Shown piece by piece: positions 11,397-20,217 of a DNA stretch of 64,000 nt. Both the position numbers and the translations under genes were made by a program. The stretch comes from Bifidobacterium callimiconis (GTDB taxonomy: Bacteria; Actinomycetota; Actinomycetes; Actinomycetales; Bifidobacteriaceae): assembly GCF_003952005.1 (NCBI RefSeq), contig NZ_QXGJ01000007.1, positions 93,841-157,840 on the forward strand, written 5' to 3'. Each line of letters starts with the position of its first letter. Position 1 is the first letter of the stretch. The notes under the pieces were generated by a model that saw nothing but the letters and a program-made list of their open reading frames with translations, was not told the origin of the DNA and made no database searches.

Positions 11397-11426
11397 GTGA
11401 TGTACATCACATCCTGTGGTGTGATG
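11397..11426. promoter_or_regulatory. Overlapping palindromic operators upstream of adhE
   Basis: The perfect 14-bp palindrome GTGATGTACATCAC (11397-11410) overlaps a second inverted repeat, CATCACA-N8-TGTGATG (11405-11426). GTGA-N6-TCAC is the half-site layout used by Rex and CRP/FNR-type regulators. An NADH-sensing Rex site would make sense before the NADH-consuming adhE. The regulator identity is inferred. Confidence 0.55.
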
Positions 11427-11578
11427 AATTCCGAAAACGTCCGCAAAACGAACATTATTTTTGTGACTTTTTGCGCCCTTTTCGGGTCGGTACACACATC
11501 GACGCGCGGTCAGGAAGTGCGACCGAGCGCCAGCGCACAGACATGTATTTATTTGGATAACCCGATCAAGGAGGACAC

Positions 11579-14311
11579 GTGGCAGCATCCAAGAAGGCGG
11601 AAGCAGCTCCCGCCGCAGCCCAGGTCACCGACATCCACCCCGCCGAGCAGGAAGTCGACGCTCTTGTCAAGAAGGCGCTGGTCGCGCTCGACAAGTTCGA
11701 ACAGCTCGACCAGAAGCAGGTCGACCACATCGTGGCCAAGGCCTCCATCGCCGCGCTGAACAAGCACCTGGTGCTCGCCAAGCTGGCCGTTGAGGAAACC
11801 GGCCGTGGTCTGGTGGAAGACAAGGCCACCAAGAACATCTTCGCCTGCGAGCACGTCACCAACCACCTCGCCCGCCAGCGCACCGTCGGCATCATTCGCG
11901 AGGACGACGTCGAAGGCATCACCGAGATCGCCGAGCCCGTCGGCGTGGTCGCCGGCGTCACCCCGGTCACCAACCCCACCTCCACCGCCATCTTCAAGTC
12001 CCTCATCGCGCTGAAGACCCGTTGCCCGATCGTCTTCGGCTTCCACCCCGGCGCCCAGAAGAGCTCCGTCGAGGCCGCCCGCATCGTGCGTGACGCCGCC
12101 ATCGCGGCCGGCGCCCCCGAGGACTGCATCCAGTGGATCGAGCACCCGTCCATCGAAGCCACCGGCGCGCTCATGAAGCACCCCGGTGTCGCCACCATCC
12201 TCGCCACCGGCGGTCCCGGCATGGTCAAGGCCGCTTACACCTCCGGCAAGCCCGCCCTCGGCGTGGGCGCCGGCAACGCCCCGGCCTACGTGGCCCCGGA
12301 CGCCGACATCGTGCGCACCGCCAACGACCTGGTGCTCTCCAAGCACTTCGACTACGGCATGATCTGCGCCACCGAGCAGGCCGTGATCGCCGACAAGTCC
12401 GTGTACGAGCCGCTGCTCGCCGAGATGAAGCGCCGCAAGGCCTACTTCGTCAACGCGGAGGAGAAGGCCAAGCTGGAGAAGTACATGTTCGGCGTCACCG
12501 CCTACGAGTACGAGGGCCAGAAGACCAAGCTCAACTCCGTGGTGCCGGGCAAGTCCCCGCAGTTCATCGCCCACGCCGCCGGATTCGAGATCCCGGAGGA
12601 CGCCACCATCCTCGCCGCCGAGTGCAAGGAAGTCGGCGAGATGGAACCGCTGACCATGGAGAAGCTCGCCCCCGTCCAGGCCTTCCTGCGTTCCGACAAC
12701 AAGGAAGAGGCTTTCGAGATGTGCGAGAAGATGCTCCAGCACGGTGCCGGCCACACCGCCGCCATCCACACCAACGACCAGGCCCTGGTCAACGAGTACG
12801 GCAACCGCATGCACGCCTGCCGTATCATCTGGAACTCCCCGAGCTCCCTCGGCGGCATCGGCGACATCTACAACGCCATCGCCCCGTCGCTGACCCTCGG
12901 CTGCGGCTCCTACGGCGGAAACTCCGTCTCCGGCAACGTCCAGGCGGTCAACCTCATCAACATCAAGCGTGTCGCTCGGAGGAACAACAACATGCAGTGG
13001 TTCAAGATCCCGGCCAAGACCTACTTCGAGCCGAACGCGATCAAGTACCTGCGCGACATGGGCGGCGTGAACCGCGTCGTCATCGTCTGCGACAAGGTCA
13101 TGCTCGATCTCGGCGTCGTGGAGAAGGCCATCCAGCAGCTGCGTCTGCGCCCGAACCACGTCGACTACCGCATCATCGACTACGTTGAGCCGGAGCCCTC
13201 CGTCGATACCGTCGAGCGCGGCGCCGCCATGATGCGTGACGAGTTCCAGCCCGACACCATCATCGCCATCGGCGGCGGTTCCCCGATGGATGCCGCCAAG
13301 ATCATGTGGCTGCTGTACGAGCACCCGGAAATCGAGTTCTCCGACATCCGTGAGAAGTTCTTCGATATCCGCAAGCGCGCGTTCAAGCTGCCCGAGCTCG
13401 GCAAGAAGGCCCGCCTGGTGTGCATCCCGACCTCCTCCGGCACCGGTTCCGAGGTCACGCCGTTCGCCGTGATCACCGATCACAAGACCGGCTACAAGTA
13501 CCCGATCACCGACTACGCGCTGACCCCGTCCGTGGCCATCGTGGACCCGGTGCTCGCCCGCACCCAGCCGCGCAAGCTGGCCTCCGACTCCGGCTTTGAC
13601 GCCCTGACCCACTCCTTCGAGGCCTACGTCTCCGTGTACGCCAACGATTTCACCGACGGCATGGCGCTGCACGCTGCCAAGCTGATCTGGGAGAACCTGG
13701 AGACCTCCGTGAAGGAAGGCCCGGCCAACCCGCTGGCCCAGGAGAAGATGCACAACGCCGCCACCATGGCCGGCATGGCGTTCGGCTCCGCGTTCCTCGG
13801 CATGTGCCACGGCATGGCGCACACCATCGGCGCCCTGTGCCACATCGCTCACGGCCGCACCAACTCCATCCTGCTGCCGTACGTGATCCGCTACAACGGC
13901 CAGATCCCGGACGAGCCGACCAGCTGGCCGAAGTACAACAAGTACGTGGCCCCGGAGCGCTACCAGGAGATCGCCAAGAACCTCGGCATCGACCCCGGCC
14001 GCACCCCGGAGGAGGGCGTCGAGAACCTGGCCCGCGCCGTCGAGGACTACCGCGACAACAAGCTCGGCATGGATCGCTCCTTCAAGGCCGCCGGCGTTGA
14101 CGAGGAGTACTTCTGGAGCGTGCTTGACCAGATCGGCATGCGCGCCTACGAGGATCAGTGCACCCCGGCCAACCCGCGTATCCCGATGATCGAGGATATG
14201 AAGGATATTGCCATCGCCGCCTACTACGGCGTCTCGCAGGCCGAGGGCCACGCCAAGCGCGTGGAGCGCGAAGGCCTCAAGGCCGTCGAGGAAGCCTCCC
14301 AGCGCGACTAG
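11579..14311 (+). CDS. adhE: Bifunctional acetaldehyde-CoA / alcohol dehydrogenase
   Basis: A 910-aa AdhE fusion reducing acetyl-CoA to acetaldehyde and then ethanol, regenerating two NAD+ in the bifid shunt. The N-terminal ALDH half has GVTPVTNPTSTAIFKSL and the catalytic Cys in YGMICATEQAV. The C-terminal half is an iron alcohol dehydrogenase with GGGSPMDAAKIMW, the metal-ligand region DALTHSFEAYVSVY, and HGMAHTIGALCHIAHGRTN. AAGGAGG lies just upstream of the GTG start at 11579. It is a monocistronic unit ending at a probably bidirectional terminator facing the convergent activase gene. Codon use is strongly biased, typical of a highly expressed gene. Confidence 0.97.
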   Translation: MAASKKAEAAPAAAQVTDIHPAEQEVDALVKKALVALDKFEQLDQKQVDHIVAKASIAALNKHLVLAKLAVEETGRGLVEDKATKNIFACEHVTNHLARQRTVGIIREDDVEGITEIAEPVGVVAGVTPVTNPTSTAIFKSLIALKTRCPIVFGFHPGAQKSSVEAARIVRDAAIAAGAPEDCIQWIEHPSIEATGALMKHPGVATILATGGPGMVKAAYTSGKPALGVGAGNAPAYVAPDADIVRTANDLVLSKHFDYGMICATEQAVIADKSVYEPLLAEMKRRKAYFVNAEEKAKLEKYMFGVTAYEYEGQKTKLNSVVPGKSPQFIAHAAGFEIPEDATILAAECKEVGEMEPLTMEKLAPVQAFLRSDNKEEAFEMCEKMLQHGAGHTAAIHTNDQALVNEYGNRMHACRIIWNSPSSLGGIGDIYNAIAPSLTLGCGSYGGNSVSGNVQAVNLINIKRVARRNNNMQWFKIPAKTYFEPNAIKYLRDMGGVNRVVIVCDKVMLDLGVVEKAIQQLRLRPNHVDYRIIDYVEPEPSVDTVERGAAMMRDEFQPDTIIAIGGGSPMDAAKIMWLLYEHPEIEFSDIREKFFDIRKRAFKLPELGKKARLVCIPTSSGTGSEVTPFAVITDHKTGYKYPITDYALTPSVAIVDPVLARTQPRKLASDSGFDALTHSFEAYVSVYANDFTDGMALHAAKLIWENLETSVKEGPANPLAQEKMHNAATMAGMAFGSAFLGMCHGMAHTIGALCHIAHGRTNSILLPYVIRYNGQIPDEPTSWPKYNKYVAPERYQEIAKNLGIDPGRTPEEGVENLARAVEDYRDNKLGMDRSFKAAGVDEEYFWSVLDQIGMRAYEDQCTPANPRIPMIEDMKDIAIAAYYGVSQAEGHAKRVEREGLKAVEEASQRD

Positions 14312-14359
14312 TCGGCCTCTGATCGGCCAGCCATCCGACTGACCGATCCAACCTAACCC

Positions 14360-14400
14360 AGGGTCCCTAGGAATTCCAAGATTCCCCGGGACCCTTTCCC
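14360..14400. terminator. Probable bidirectional terminator between convergent genes
   Basis: AGGGTCCC...GGGACCCT encloses an inner GGAAT/ATTCC stem. It sits between convergent adhE and the activase gene. The U-tract is weak (TTTCCC). Confidence 0.65.
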
Positions 14401-14409
14401 ATACCCAGA

Positions 14410-14461
14410 GGCTCCCCTCCCCACCGGAGGGGAGCTGTCGGCGCAGCCGGCTGAGGGGAGG
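14410..14461 (+). repeat. GGGGAG-family palindromic repeat
   Basis: Two-hairpin unit: GGCTCCCCTC.../GAGGGGAGC, then TCGGC..GCCGG, then CTGAGGGGAGG. It is a member of the dispersed family described in the findings. Confidence 0.7.
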
Positions 14462-14535
14462 CGCTCTTCCCATACGGGTCTAATACCCTACTTCTTCCAT
14501 TCGTTTTCGCTGATTCTCGTCCCCCCCCATCGTGC

Positions 14536-15393
14536 CTAGAAATACGCCTCCACCCCCCGATCAAGAAACACCTCCCGGAACTCCCCAAGATCCTCCGCAT
14601 GAAGCGCCGGCACCCCCGCCATGGCATATGGGCGTCCCAGCATCTCGTATTTGCGCTCCCCGAACTGATGGAAGGGCAGCAGTTGCACGCGGTCGATATG
14701 CATGGAACGCAGCAGATCCGAGAATGCCGCCGCGTCATCGAGCGTATTGTTCACACCGGGGATGACGGGGATGCGCACGCAGATTTCGATGCCTCGCTCC
14801 ACGGCCGTGGCGAGGTTGCGCAGAGGCAGGTCGCTGTATCCGCCGGTCCAGCGTTTGTGGGCGTCTCGATCATGGTGCTTCATGTCGATAAGCAGATAGT
14901 CGAGTTCGTCCAGCGCCTGATTGAAGATCGGCGGTGCCGCATGACCGGTGGTCTCCATGGCGGTGTGAATGCCGCGCATGCGCAGTTCGCGCAGCAGCGG
15001 GATGGAAAATCGATGCTGCATCAGGGCCTCGCCTCCCGACAGCGTCACTCCGCCTCCTGATTCCTCGTAGAACATGCGGTCCTGTTCGCAGATTCGCACC
15101 ACTTCGTCGATGGTGTAATGCTTTCCTTCAACGGTGCGTTCCCCCGTTTTGGGATCGACCAGGGTCTCTATACGCGGACTGATCGATTCCGGATTCGCAC
15201 ACCATGGGCAGTGCAGCGGGCATCCCTTGAAGAACACGGTGGTGCGTATGCCCGGCCCATCGTTGGTTGAGAATTTCTGGATGTTGAAGATCAGTCCGAT
15301 GTCGGTGCGCTTCGGTGCGCATGTGCGGAAGGTCGACGAGTGGGAGGGGACTTCGACCTTCGAATTCGGTCGTTCGAGTGTCAGTGTCATCAT
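14536..15393 (-). CDS. Glycyl-radical enzyme activating enzyme (radical SAM, PflC/YbiY type)
   Basis: A 285-aa radical SAM activase that installs the glycyl radical on a partner enzyme. The CX3CX2C cluster motif is in FFKGCPLHCPWCANPES, preceded by GLIFNIQKFSTNDGPGIRTT, which resembles activases of dehydratase-type glycyl-radical enzymes more than classical PflA. GGGVTLSGGEAL follows. The ferredoxin-like Cys-rich insertion common in that subgroup is missing. ATG 15393 (or the next codon) follows AGAAAGGATCA. It is divergent from the DeoR gene, and its promoter overlaps an operator shared with the dehydratase gene at 16708. It is usually annotated pflA, but pairing with the nearby dehydratase is more likely. 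Confidence 0.88.
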   Translation of the reverse strand: MMTLTLERPNSKVEVPSHSSTFRTCAPKRTDIGLIFNIQKFSTNDGPGIRTTVFFKGCPLHCPWCANPESISPRIETLVDPKTGERTVEGKHYTIDEVVRICEQDRMFYEESGGGVTLSGGEALMQHRFSIPLLRELRMRGIHTAMETTGHAAPPIFNQALDELDYLLIDMKHHDRDAHKRWTGGYSDLPLRNLATAVERGIEICVRIPVIPGVNNTLDDAAAFSDLLRSMHIDRVQLLPFHQFGERKYEMLGRPYAMAGVPALHAEDLGEFREVFLDRGVEAYF

Positions 15394-15410
15394 TGATCCT
15401 TTCTGATTTC

Positions 15411-15439
15411 ACTATAAAGTATGTTCGAAAGTAAATCAA
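15411..15439 (-). promoter_or_regulatory. Promoter of the activase gene
   Basis: On the minus strand TTGATT (15434-15439) and TATAGT (15411-15416) are 17 nt apart, and the DeoR-type operator covers the -35 box and most of the spacer. It fires away from the regulator gene. Confidence 0.7.
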
Positions 15440-15449
15440 CTTACGAATG
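15421..15449. promoter_or_regulatory. DeoR-type operator, site 1
   Basis: ATGTTCGAAAG-N8-CTTACGAATG is an inverted repeat between the divergent activase and regulator genes. Read on the opposite strand, site 2 at 16548-16576 matches 20 of these 21 half-site positions with the same 8-nt spacing. Confidence 0.8.
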
Positions 15450-15569
15450 AAATATAACAGAGTGTGGAACGCGGGGAAACGGACCGATTGATGTGTTGTG
15501 GTGTGTTAGGGTCGAACATGATTGCAATGGCCTGGCACGTGACAGGCGGGGTGATGATCGGAGGACGGC

Positions 15570-16325
15570 ATGGCGGCTGCGGAAAAGCGGATGAATCGGA
15601 TCCTTGAACTGATCGCTGAACGAAAGCGCGTAGAAGTGGCCGTGATCGCCGACGAACTGGGTGTCTCGCAGGTCACGATTCGCAAGGATCTCAACGAACT
15701 CGAATCCCGTGGCGTGATTCGCAGGGAGCATGGATGCGCCATGCTGCACAGCGCCGATGACGTGGAGGGGCGTCTGGCCTATCACTATGAGGAGAAGCTG
15801 CGCATCGCACGAAGGGCTGCGGAGTGCGTTTCGGACGGCGATGTGGTGATGATCGAAAGCGGCAGCTGCTGCGCGCTGCTGGCCGCCGAGCTGGTGACGA
15901 CGAAGCGCGACCTGACCATCTTCACCAACAGCGCGTTCATCGCCGGGTACGTGCGCGGTAAGTCGTCGTCGCGCATCATGCTGCTCGGAGGCCTGTATCA
16001 GCAGGATTCCCAGGTGATGGTCGGCCCTATGCTCGAGCGGTGCATGAGCGGACTGTACGTCGATCTGCTGTTCGTCGGCGCGGACGGATACGCCCCCGGT
16101 CTGGGCTTTTCGAACCGTGACTACATGCGTGCCCAGGCGGTGCGTGACATGGCTTCGCATGCCGGGCGGGTGATCGTGACGACCGAGAGCGAGAAGTTTG
16201 CCAAGCGGAGCACCGTGCCGTTGGATTTCGGCGATCGTGCCTGCATGGTCGTCACCGACGCCAGTGTCGGTCCGGAGGTCTCCAAGGGTCTTGCCGACGC
16301 CGGCATTCAGCTCGTCACCGTCTGA
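15570..16325 (+). CDS. DeoR/GlpR-family transcriptional regulator
   Basis: A 251-aa sugar-sensing repressor. The N-terminal winged helix-turn-helix is seen in RILELIAERKRVEVAVIADELGVSQVTIRKDLNELESRG (about residues 9-48). The DeoR C-terminal sugar-phosphate sensor domain includes VMIESGSCCALLA and LFVGADGYAPGLGF. GGAGG lies 6 nt before ATG 15570. It is transcribed divergently from the activase gene and lies upstream of the glycyl-radical enzyme gene. Two near-identical TTCGAAAG-type inverted repeats flank it and are the obvious binding sites. The inducer is probably a phosphorylated intermediate of the cluster's substrate. Confidence 0.93.
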   Translation: MAAAEKRMNRILELIAERKRVEVAVIADELGVSQVTIRKDLNELESRGVIRREHGCAMLHSADDVEGRLAYHYEEKLRIARRAAECVSDGDVVMIESGSCCALLAAELVTTKRDLTIFTNSAFIAGYVRGKSSSRIMLLGGLYQQDSQVMVGPMLERCMSGLYVDLLFVGADGYAPGLGFSNRDYMRAQAVRDMASHAGRVIVTTESEKFAKRSTVPLDFGDRACMVVTDASVGPEVSKGLADAGIQLVTV

Positions 16326-16547
16326 ATGCCATATGGTCCGCAGTCGGCCATGATGCGAGGGCCGTTCCGATTGATCCGCCGTCTGCGCACGCCGTTGTGA
16401 TGATCGCCACTCTGCGACACGCCGACCGATCGGTTGGTCGGCGACGAGCGTCCATGTGATGCTGATATCCCGATACGTCATACGAGAGTAGGCGTTGACG
16501 TTTGTATGAGTTCCTTGAATCGCCTTATCGTACCTTCATTCCATTTT

Positions 16548-16576
16548 CATTCGAAAGAGAAAATACTTTCGAACAT
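16548..16576. promoter_or_regulatory. DeoR-type operator, site 2
   Basis: CATTCGAAAG-N8-CTTTCGAACAT is a strong inverted repeat abutting the -35 box of the glycyl-radical enzyme promoter. It is the reverse-orientation counterpart of site 1 (15421-15449). The surrounding 16326-16707 has no other gene. Confidence 0.82.
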
Positions 16577-16604
16577 TGACAAGAAAACTTTTCTTCGGTA
16601 TATT
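16576..16604 (+). promoter_or_regulatory. Promoter of the glycyl-radical enzyme gene
   Basis: TTGACA (16576-16581) and TATATT (16599-16604) are spaced by 17 nt, close to the sigma-70 consensus. Its last operator base overlaps the -35 box. Confidence 0.85.
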
Positions 16605-16707
16605 CATGATTGTCATCAAACGATGGCACACACCGATGAAGGTGTCGCCGACCCCAGTCGCAATGTGCCGATGCAGTGATGCACAAGGCAGTCAGAAAGG
16701 AACCATC

Positions 16708-19122
16708 ATGAACGAAGCGCACTTCGGCAGACTCACCCCGAGGATGAACTCGTTCCGCGACCAGCTGCTTGACGCCGTACCGCAGGTCGATGTGGAACGA
16801 GCGATGATCACCACCGAGGTCTACCGCGACAACGCCGACCAGCCGCTCGCGCTGAAGCGTGCGATCATGCTCAAGCGGGTCCTCGAGGAAATGACCATCT
16901 TCATCGAACCCGAAACGCTGATCGCCGGAAACCAGGCCTCCACCAACCGCGGCGCGCCGATCTTCCCCGAATACGCCATGAGCTGGGTCATCGACGAACT
17001 CGACAAGTTCGACAAGCGTGACGGCGACCGGTTCACCATCACCGAGGAAAACAAGGAGAAGCTGCGTTCCATCGCACCGTTCTGGGAGCACAACACCCTG
17101 CTCGATCGCGGCCTTGCGGCATTCCCTCCGCATTCCAAGCTGTTCTACGATCTCGGCATCATCAAGTCCGAGGGCAACATCACTTCCGGCGATGCGCACT
17201 GTGCCATGAACTACGCCGGAGTACTGGATCAGGGGCTCAAGGGCTACGCCATGCGGGCGCGGCGAAAGCTCGACGAGCTCGACCTCACCGACTATCGCAA
17301 CATCCACAAGAGCTACTTCTACCGCGCGATCCTCATGGTGGTGGACGCCATGCGTGAATTCGCCGGACGCTATGCCGCGCTCGCCCGGCAGCAGGCGAAG
17401 ACCGCATCCGCGGAACGCGCCCGCGAACTCGAACAGATGGCCGCGGCGCTCGACCGCGTGCCCTACGAGCCGGCGCGCACCCTGCGCGAGGCGGTGCAGT
17501 CCGTATGGCTGGTGCATCTTGTGCTGCAGATCGAGTCCAACGGCCACAGTCTGTCGTACGGCCGTATGGACCAGTACCTTGACCCGTTCTACGAGGCCGA
17601 TCTCAAGGCCGGTCGCATCACCGAGGACGAGGCGGCCGAACTCATGAGCAACCTGTGGCTGAAGACCTACACCATCAACAAGATCCGCTCGTGGAGCCAC
17701 ACGCAGTTCTCTGCCGGATCCCCGCTCTATCAGAACGTGACGGTCGGCGGGCAGAAGCTGGTGGACGGCGAGCCTGTGGACGCCACGAACCCGATGAGCT
17801 GGCTGATTCTCAAGACCGTGGCGCAATGCCATCTGACCCAGCCGAACCTCACCGTCCGCTACCACTCGAATCTGCCCGACGACTTCATGAGCGAATGCAT
17901 CGAGGTCGTGCGTTGCGGATTCGGCATGCCGGCGTTCAACGACGACGAGGTCATCATCCCCAGCTTCATCGACAAGGGCGTGAAACGTGAAGACGCCTAC
18001 AACTACAGCGCCATCGGCTGCGTGGAGACCGCCGTGCCGGGCAAGTGGGGCTATCGATGCACCGGCATGAGCTTCCTCAACTTCCCCAAGGCGCTGCTCA
18101 TCGCCATGAACGACGGCGTCGATCCGGCCAGCGGCATCAAACTCGTGGACGGCATCGGCCACTTCCGCGATTTCACCAGCTTCGAGCAGGTCATGGCCTG
18201 CTGGGACAAGGTAGTTCGCGAGATGGCACGGCAGTGCGTGATCATCGACGCTACCTGCGATATGGTGCTCGAGCAGGATACCGCCGACATCCTCTGCTCC
18301 GCACTGACCGACGACTGCATCGAGCGCGGCCTCAACATGAAGGAGGGCGGCTCCGTCTACGACTTCATCTCCGACCTGCAGGTGGGCATCGCCAATCTCG
18401 CCGACAGTCTCGCCGCCATGAAGAAGGTCGTGTTCGAGGACAAAGCCGTGACGCCGGCGGAACTGTGGGATGCACTGCAGGCGAACTTCGAAGGAGCGAC
18501 GAACGAACGGATTCGTCAGCTGCTCCAGCAGGCGCCGAAATACGGCAATGATGACGACTACGTCGATTCGCTGATCCGGCAGGCGTACGACATCTACATC
18601 GACGAGATGAAGAAGTATCACAATACCCGGTACGGTCGCGGTCCCATCGGCGGCGTCTACTACGCGGGCACCAGTTCCATCTCCGCCAACGTGCCACAGG
18701 GTGCGGGAACGTTGGCCACGCCGGACGGGCGCCGGGCGGGGGAGCCCCTTGCCGAAGGATGCAGCCCCTCGCATGGCGCCGACGTCTATGGTCCCACCGC
18801 GGTGTTCAAGAGCGTGTCCAAGCTGCCGACCGAGGACATCACCGGTGGCGTGCTGCTCAATCAGAAGCTCACGCCCCAGGTTCTGGCCAAGCCGGAGAAT
18901 CGGGAAAAGCTCGCCTTCGCCACGCGCACCTTCTTCGATCGTCTGCACGGATACCACGTGCAATACAACGTAGTTTCACGTGAAACACTCATCGACGCAC
19001 AGCGTCATCCCGAGCGTCATCGTGATCTGATCGTACGTGTGGCCGGATACAGCGCCTTCTTCACCGTGCTGTCCCGCGCCACGCAGAACGACATCATCGA
19101 ACGTACCGAACAGACGCTGTGA
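16708..19122 (+). CDS. Glycyl-radical enzyme, dehydratase-like (PflD/YbiW type)
   Basis: An 804-aa glycyl-radical enzyme. The glycyl loop RVAGYSAFF puts the radical Gly near residue 780. The thiyl Cys lies at about residue 438 in SAIGCVETA. A GCVE motif (Cys plus Glu two residues on) marks eliminases/dehydratases; pyruvate formate-lyase has two adjacent Cys instead. The open frame extends upstream to 16576, but ATG 16708 is chosen because AGAAAGGA lies just before it and the earlier region holds the promoter. Neighbours are an activase, a DeoR regulator, an F6P-aldolase-like enzyme, a ROK kinase and a sugar permease, which suggests a sugar-phosphate dehydratase. Substrate unproven. A parS-like palindrome lies near its 3' end. 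Confidence 0.9.
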   Translation: MNEAHFGRLTPRMNSFRDQLLDAVPQVDVERAMITTEVYRDNADQPLALKRAIMLKRVLEEMTIFIEPETLIAGNQASTNRGAPIFPEYAMSWVIDELDKFDKRDGDRFTITEENKEKLRSIAPFWEHNTLLDRGLAAFPPHSKLFYDLGIIKSEGNITSGDAHCAMNYAGVLDQGLKGYAMRARRKLDELDLTDYRNIHKSYFYRAILMVVDAMREFAGRYAALARQQAKTASAERARELEQMAAALDRVPYEPARTLREAVQSVWLVHLVLQIESNGHSLSYGRMDQYLDPFYEADLKAGRITEDEAAELMSNLWLKTYTINKIRSWSHTQFSAGSPLYQNVTVGGQKLVDGEPVDATNPMSWLILKTVAQCHLTQPNLTVRYHSNLPDDFMSECIEVVRCGFGMPAFNDDEVIIPSFIDKGVKREDAYNYSAIGCVETAVPGKWGYRCTGMSFLNFPKALLIAMNDGVDPASGIKLVDGIGHFRDFTSFEQVMACWDKVVREMARQCVIIDATCDMVLEQDTADILCSALTDDCIERGLNMKEGGSVYDFISDLQVGIANLADSLAAMKKVVFEDKAVTPAELWDALQANFEGATNERIRQLLQQAPKYGNDDDYVDSLIRQAYDIYIDEMKKYHNTRYGRGPIGGVYYAGTSSISANVPQGAGTLATPDGRRAGEPLAEGCSPSHGADVYGPTAVFKSVSKLPTEDITGGVLLNQKLTPQVLAKPENREKLAFATRTFFDRLHGYHVQYNVVSRETLIDAQRHPERHRDLIVRVAGYSAFFTVLSRATQNDIIERTEQTL
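18973..18986. promoter_or_regulatory. parS-like ParB site inside a CDS
   Basis: GTTTCACGTGAAAC is a perfect match to the 14-bp core of the bacterial parS consensus bound by ParB/Spo0J. It lies within the 3' part of the glycyl-radical enzyme gene. Chance occurrence of a given 14-mer in 64 kb is low. Binding is inferred. Confidence 0.7.
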
Positions 19123-19246
19123 TCGGTATCGCCCGCGCGATCCGATTCGGTGATCTTCGCCAAACGACGCCGGCGGACGCCCGACGATCGCATCAATCCC
19201 AATCCATGAAATCAAATCAGTCAAATCATAATCGAAAGGAACCATC

Positions 19247-19924
19247 ATGAAACTGCTCATCGACGACGCCGACGTCAACGCCATCCGTCGGCTGATCGAC
19301 TACTATCCCATCGACGGAGTGACCACAAACCCTACCATTCTGGCCCGATCCGGCCGCTCGCCGTTCGACGTGCTCGGTGAGATCCGCAGCATCATCGGGC
19401 CAGAGGCCGAACTGCACGCGCAGGTGACGGCACGCGACGCTGCGGGCATGATCGAGGACGGCAGGCGCATCGCCGGGGAACTCGGACCGAACACCTTCGC
19501 CAAGGTTCCCAGCGTTCCCGAAGGATTCAAGGCCATGAAGGCCCTGGTGTCGGAGGGCGTCAAGGTCACCGCCACCGCCGTATACACGCCGCTGCAGGCG
19601 TATCTGGCGGGCAAGGCCGGCGCATCGTATGCCGCTCCGTACATCAATCGCATCGACAACATGGGATATGACGGCGTCGCCGTGGCCTGTGCCATTCATG
19701 ACATCTTCCGGGCCAATGGAATCGCATGCAACGTGCTCGCCGCAAGCTTCAAGAATTCCCAGCAGGTGCTTGAACTGGCGCAGTATGGCGTAGGCGCCGC
19801 CACCGTGGCCTCTTCGGTCATCGACGGGCTGGTGAAGAACCCGGCCATCGACGCCGCGGTCGACGCATTCATCTCCGACTTCGAAGGACTGGTGGGCGCG
19901 GGCAAGACGATGGCCTCCTGCTGA
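19247..19924 (+). CDS. Fructose-6-phosphate aldolase-like (transaldolase family)
   Basis: A 225-aa short transaldolase-family protein of the FSA (MipB/TalC) type. It has DGVTTNPTIL at residues 23-32 and the Schiff-base Lys at about residue 86 in FAKVPSVPEG. FSA enzymes reversibly cleave fructose 6-phosphate or 1-deoxy analogues into glyceraldehyde 3-phosphate plus dihydroxyacetone or hydroxyacetone. ATCGAAAGGAACC lies ahead of ATG 19247. It follows the glycyl-radical enzyme by 124 nt, the same association seen in E. coli pflF-fsaA and pflD-fsaB. A role downstream of the dehydratase is therefore likely. Confidence 0.9.
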   Translation: MKLLIDDADVNAIRRLIDYYPIDGVTTNPTILARSGRSPFDVLGEIRSIIGPEAELHAQVTARDAAGMIEDGRRIAGELGPNTFAKVPSVPEGFKAMKALVSEGVKVTATAVYTPLQAYLAGKAGASYAAPYINRIDNMGYDGVAVACAIHDIFRANGIACNVLAASFKNSQQVLELAQYGVGAATVASSVIDGLVKNPAIDAAVDAFISDFEGLVGAGKTMASC

Positions 19925-20217
19925 CAACCCCGCGGTCGCATCAGTGAGATGATGCGTCGCGGCAGACGATACGGCAATCGGCGCCGCAGCAATCAAAGTC
20001 GATGACTGCGGCACCGTCCGTTTCGTTCACACGTCCGTCGTGACATCTCGCTGTCGTGCCGGTCCCTCGTTCTTCTCGTCGGTGCGTCGGTCTGGATTCG
20101 GCAGTGTGGATATGCCGGCGGATCTGACCGGGTGCGGGGCGGATATGTCCCGCACCCATATTTTTCTATTTTCCTTGTCGGAATGACCGACATCATCAGT
20201 GCAAAGGAGCATTGGAC

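Noticed and set aside
11549..14473. 974-codon open frame antisense to adhE
   Set aside because: Shadow of a high-bias gene. The translation is Gly/Val/Asp/Leu-rich with no recognisable domain.
16525..18963. 812-codon open frame antisense to the glycyl-radical enzyme
   Set aside because: Shadow ORF; the sense-strand protein carries all catalytic motifs.
16708..19122. Pyruvate formate-lyase (pflB)
   Set aside because: PFL has two adjacent active-site Cys; this protein has a single Cys in GCVE, an eliminase signature, and sits with sugar genes.
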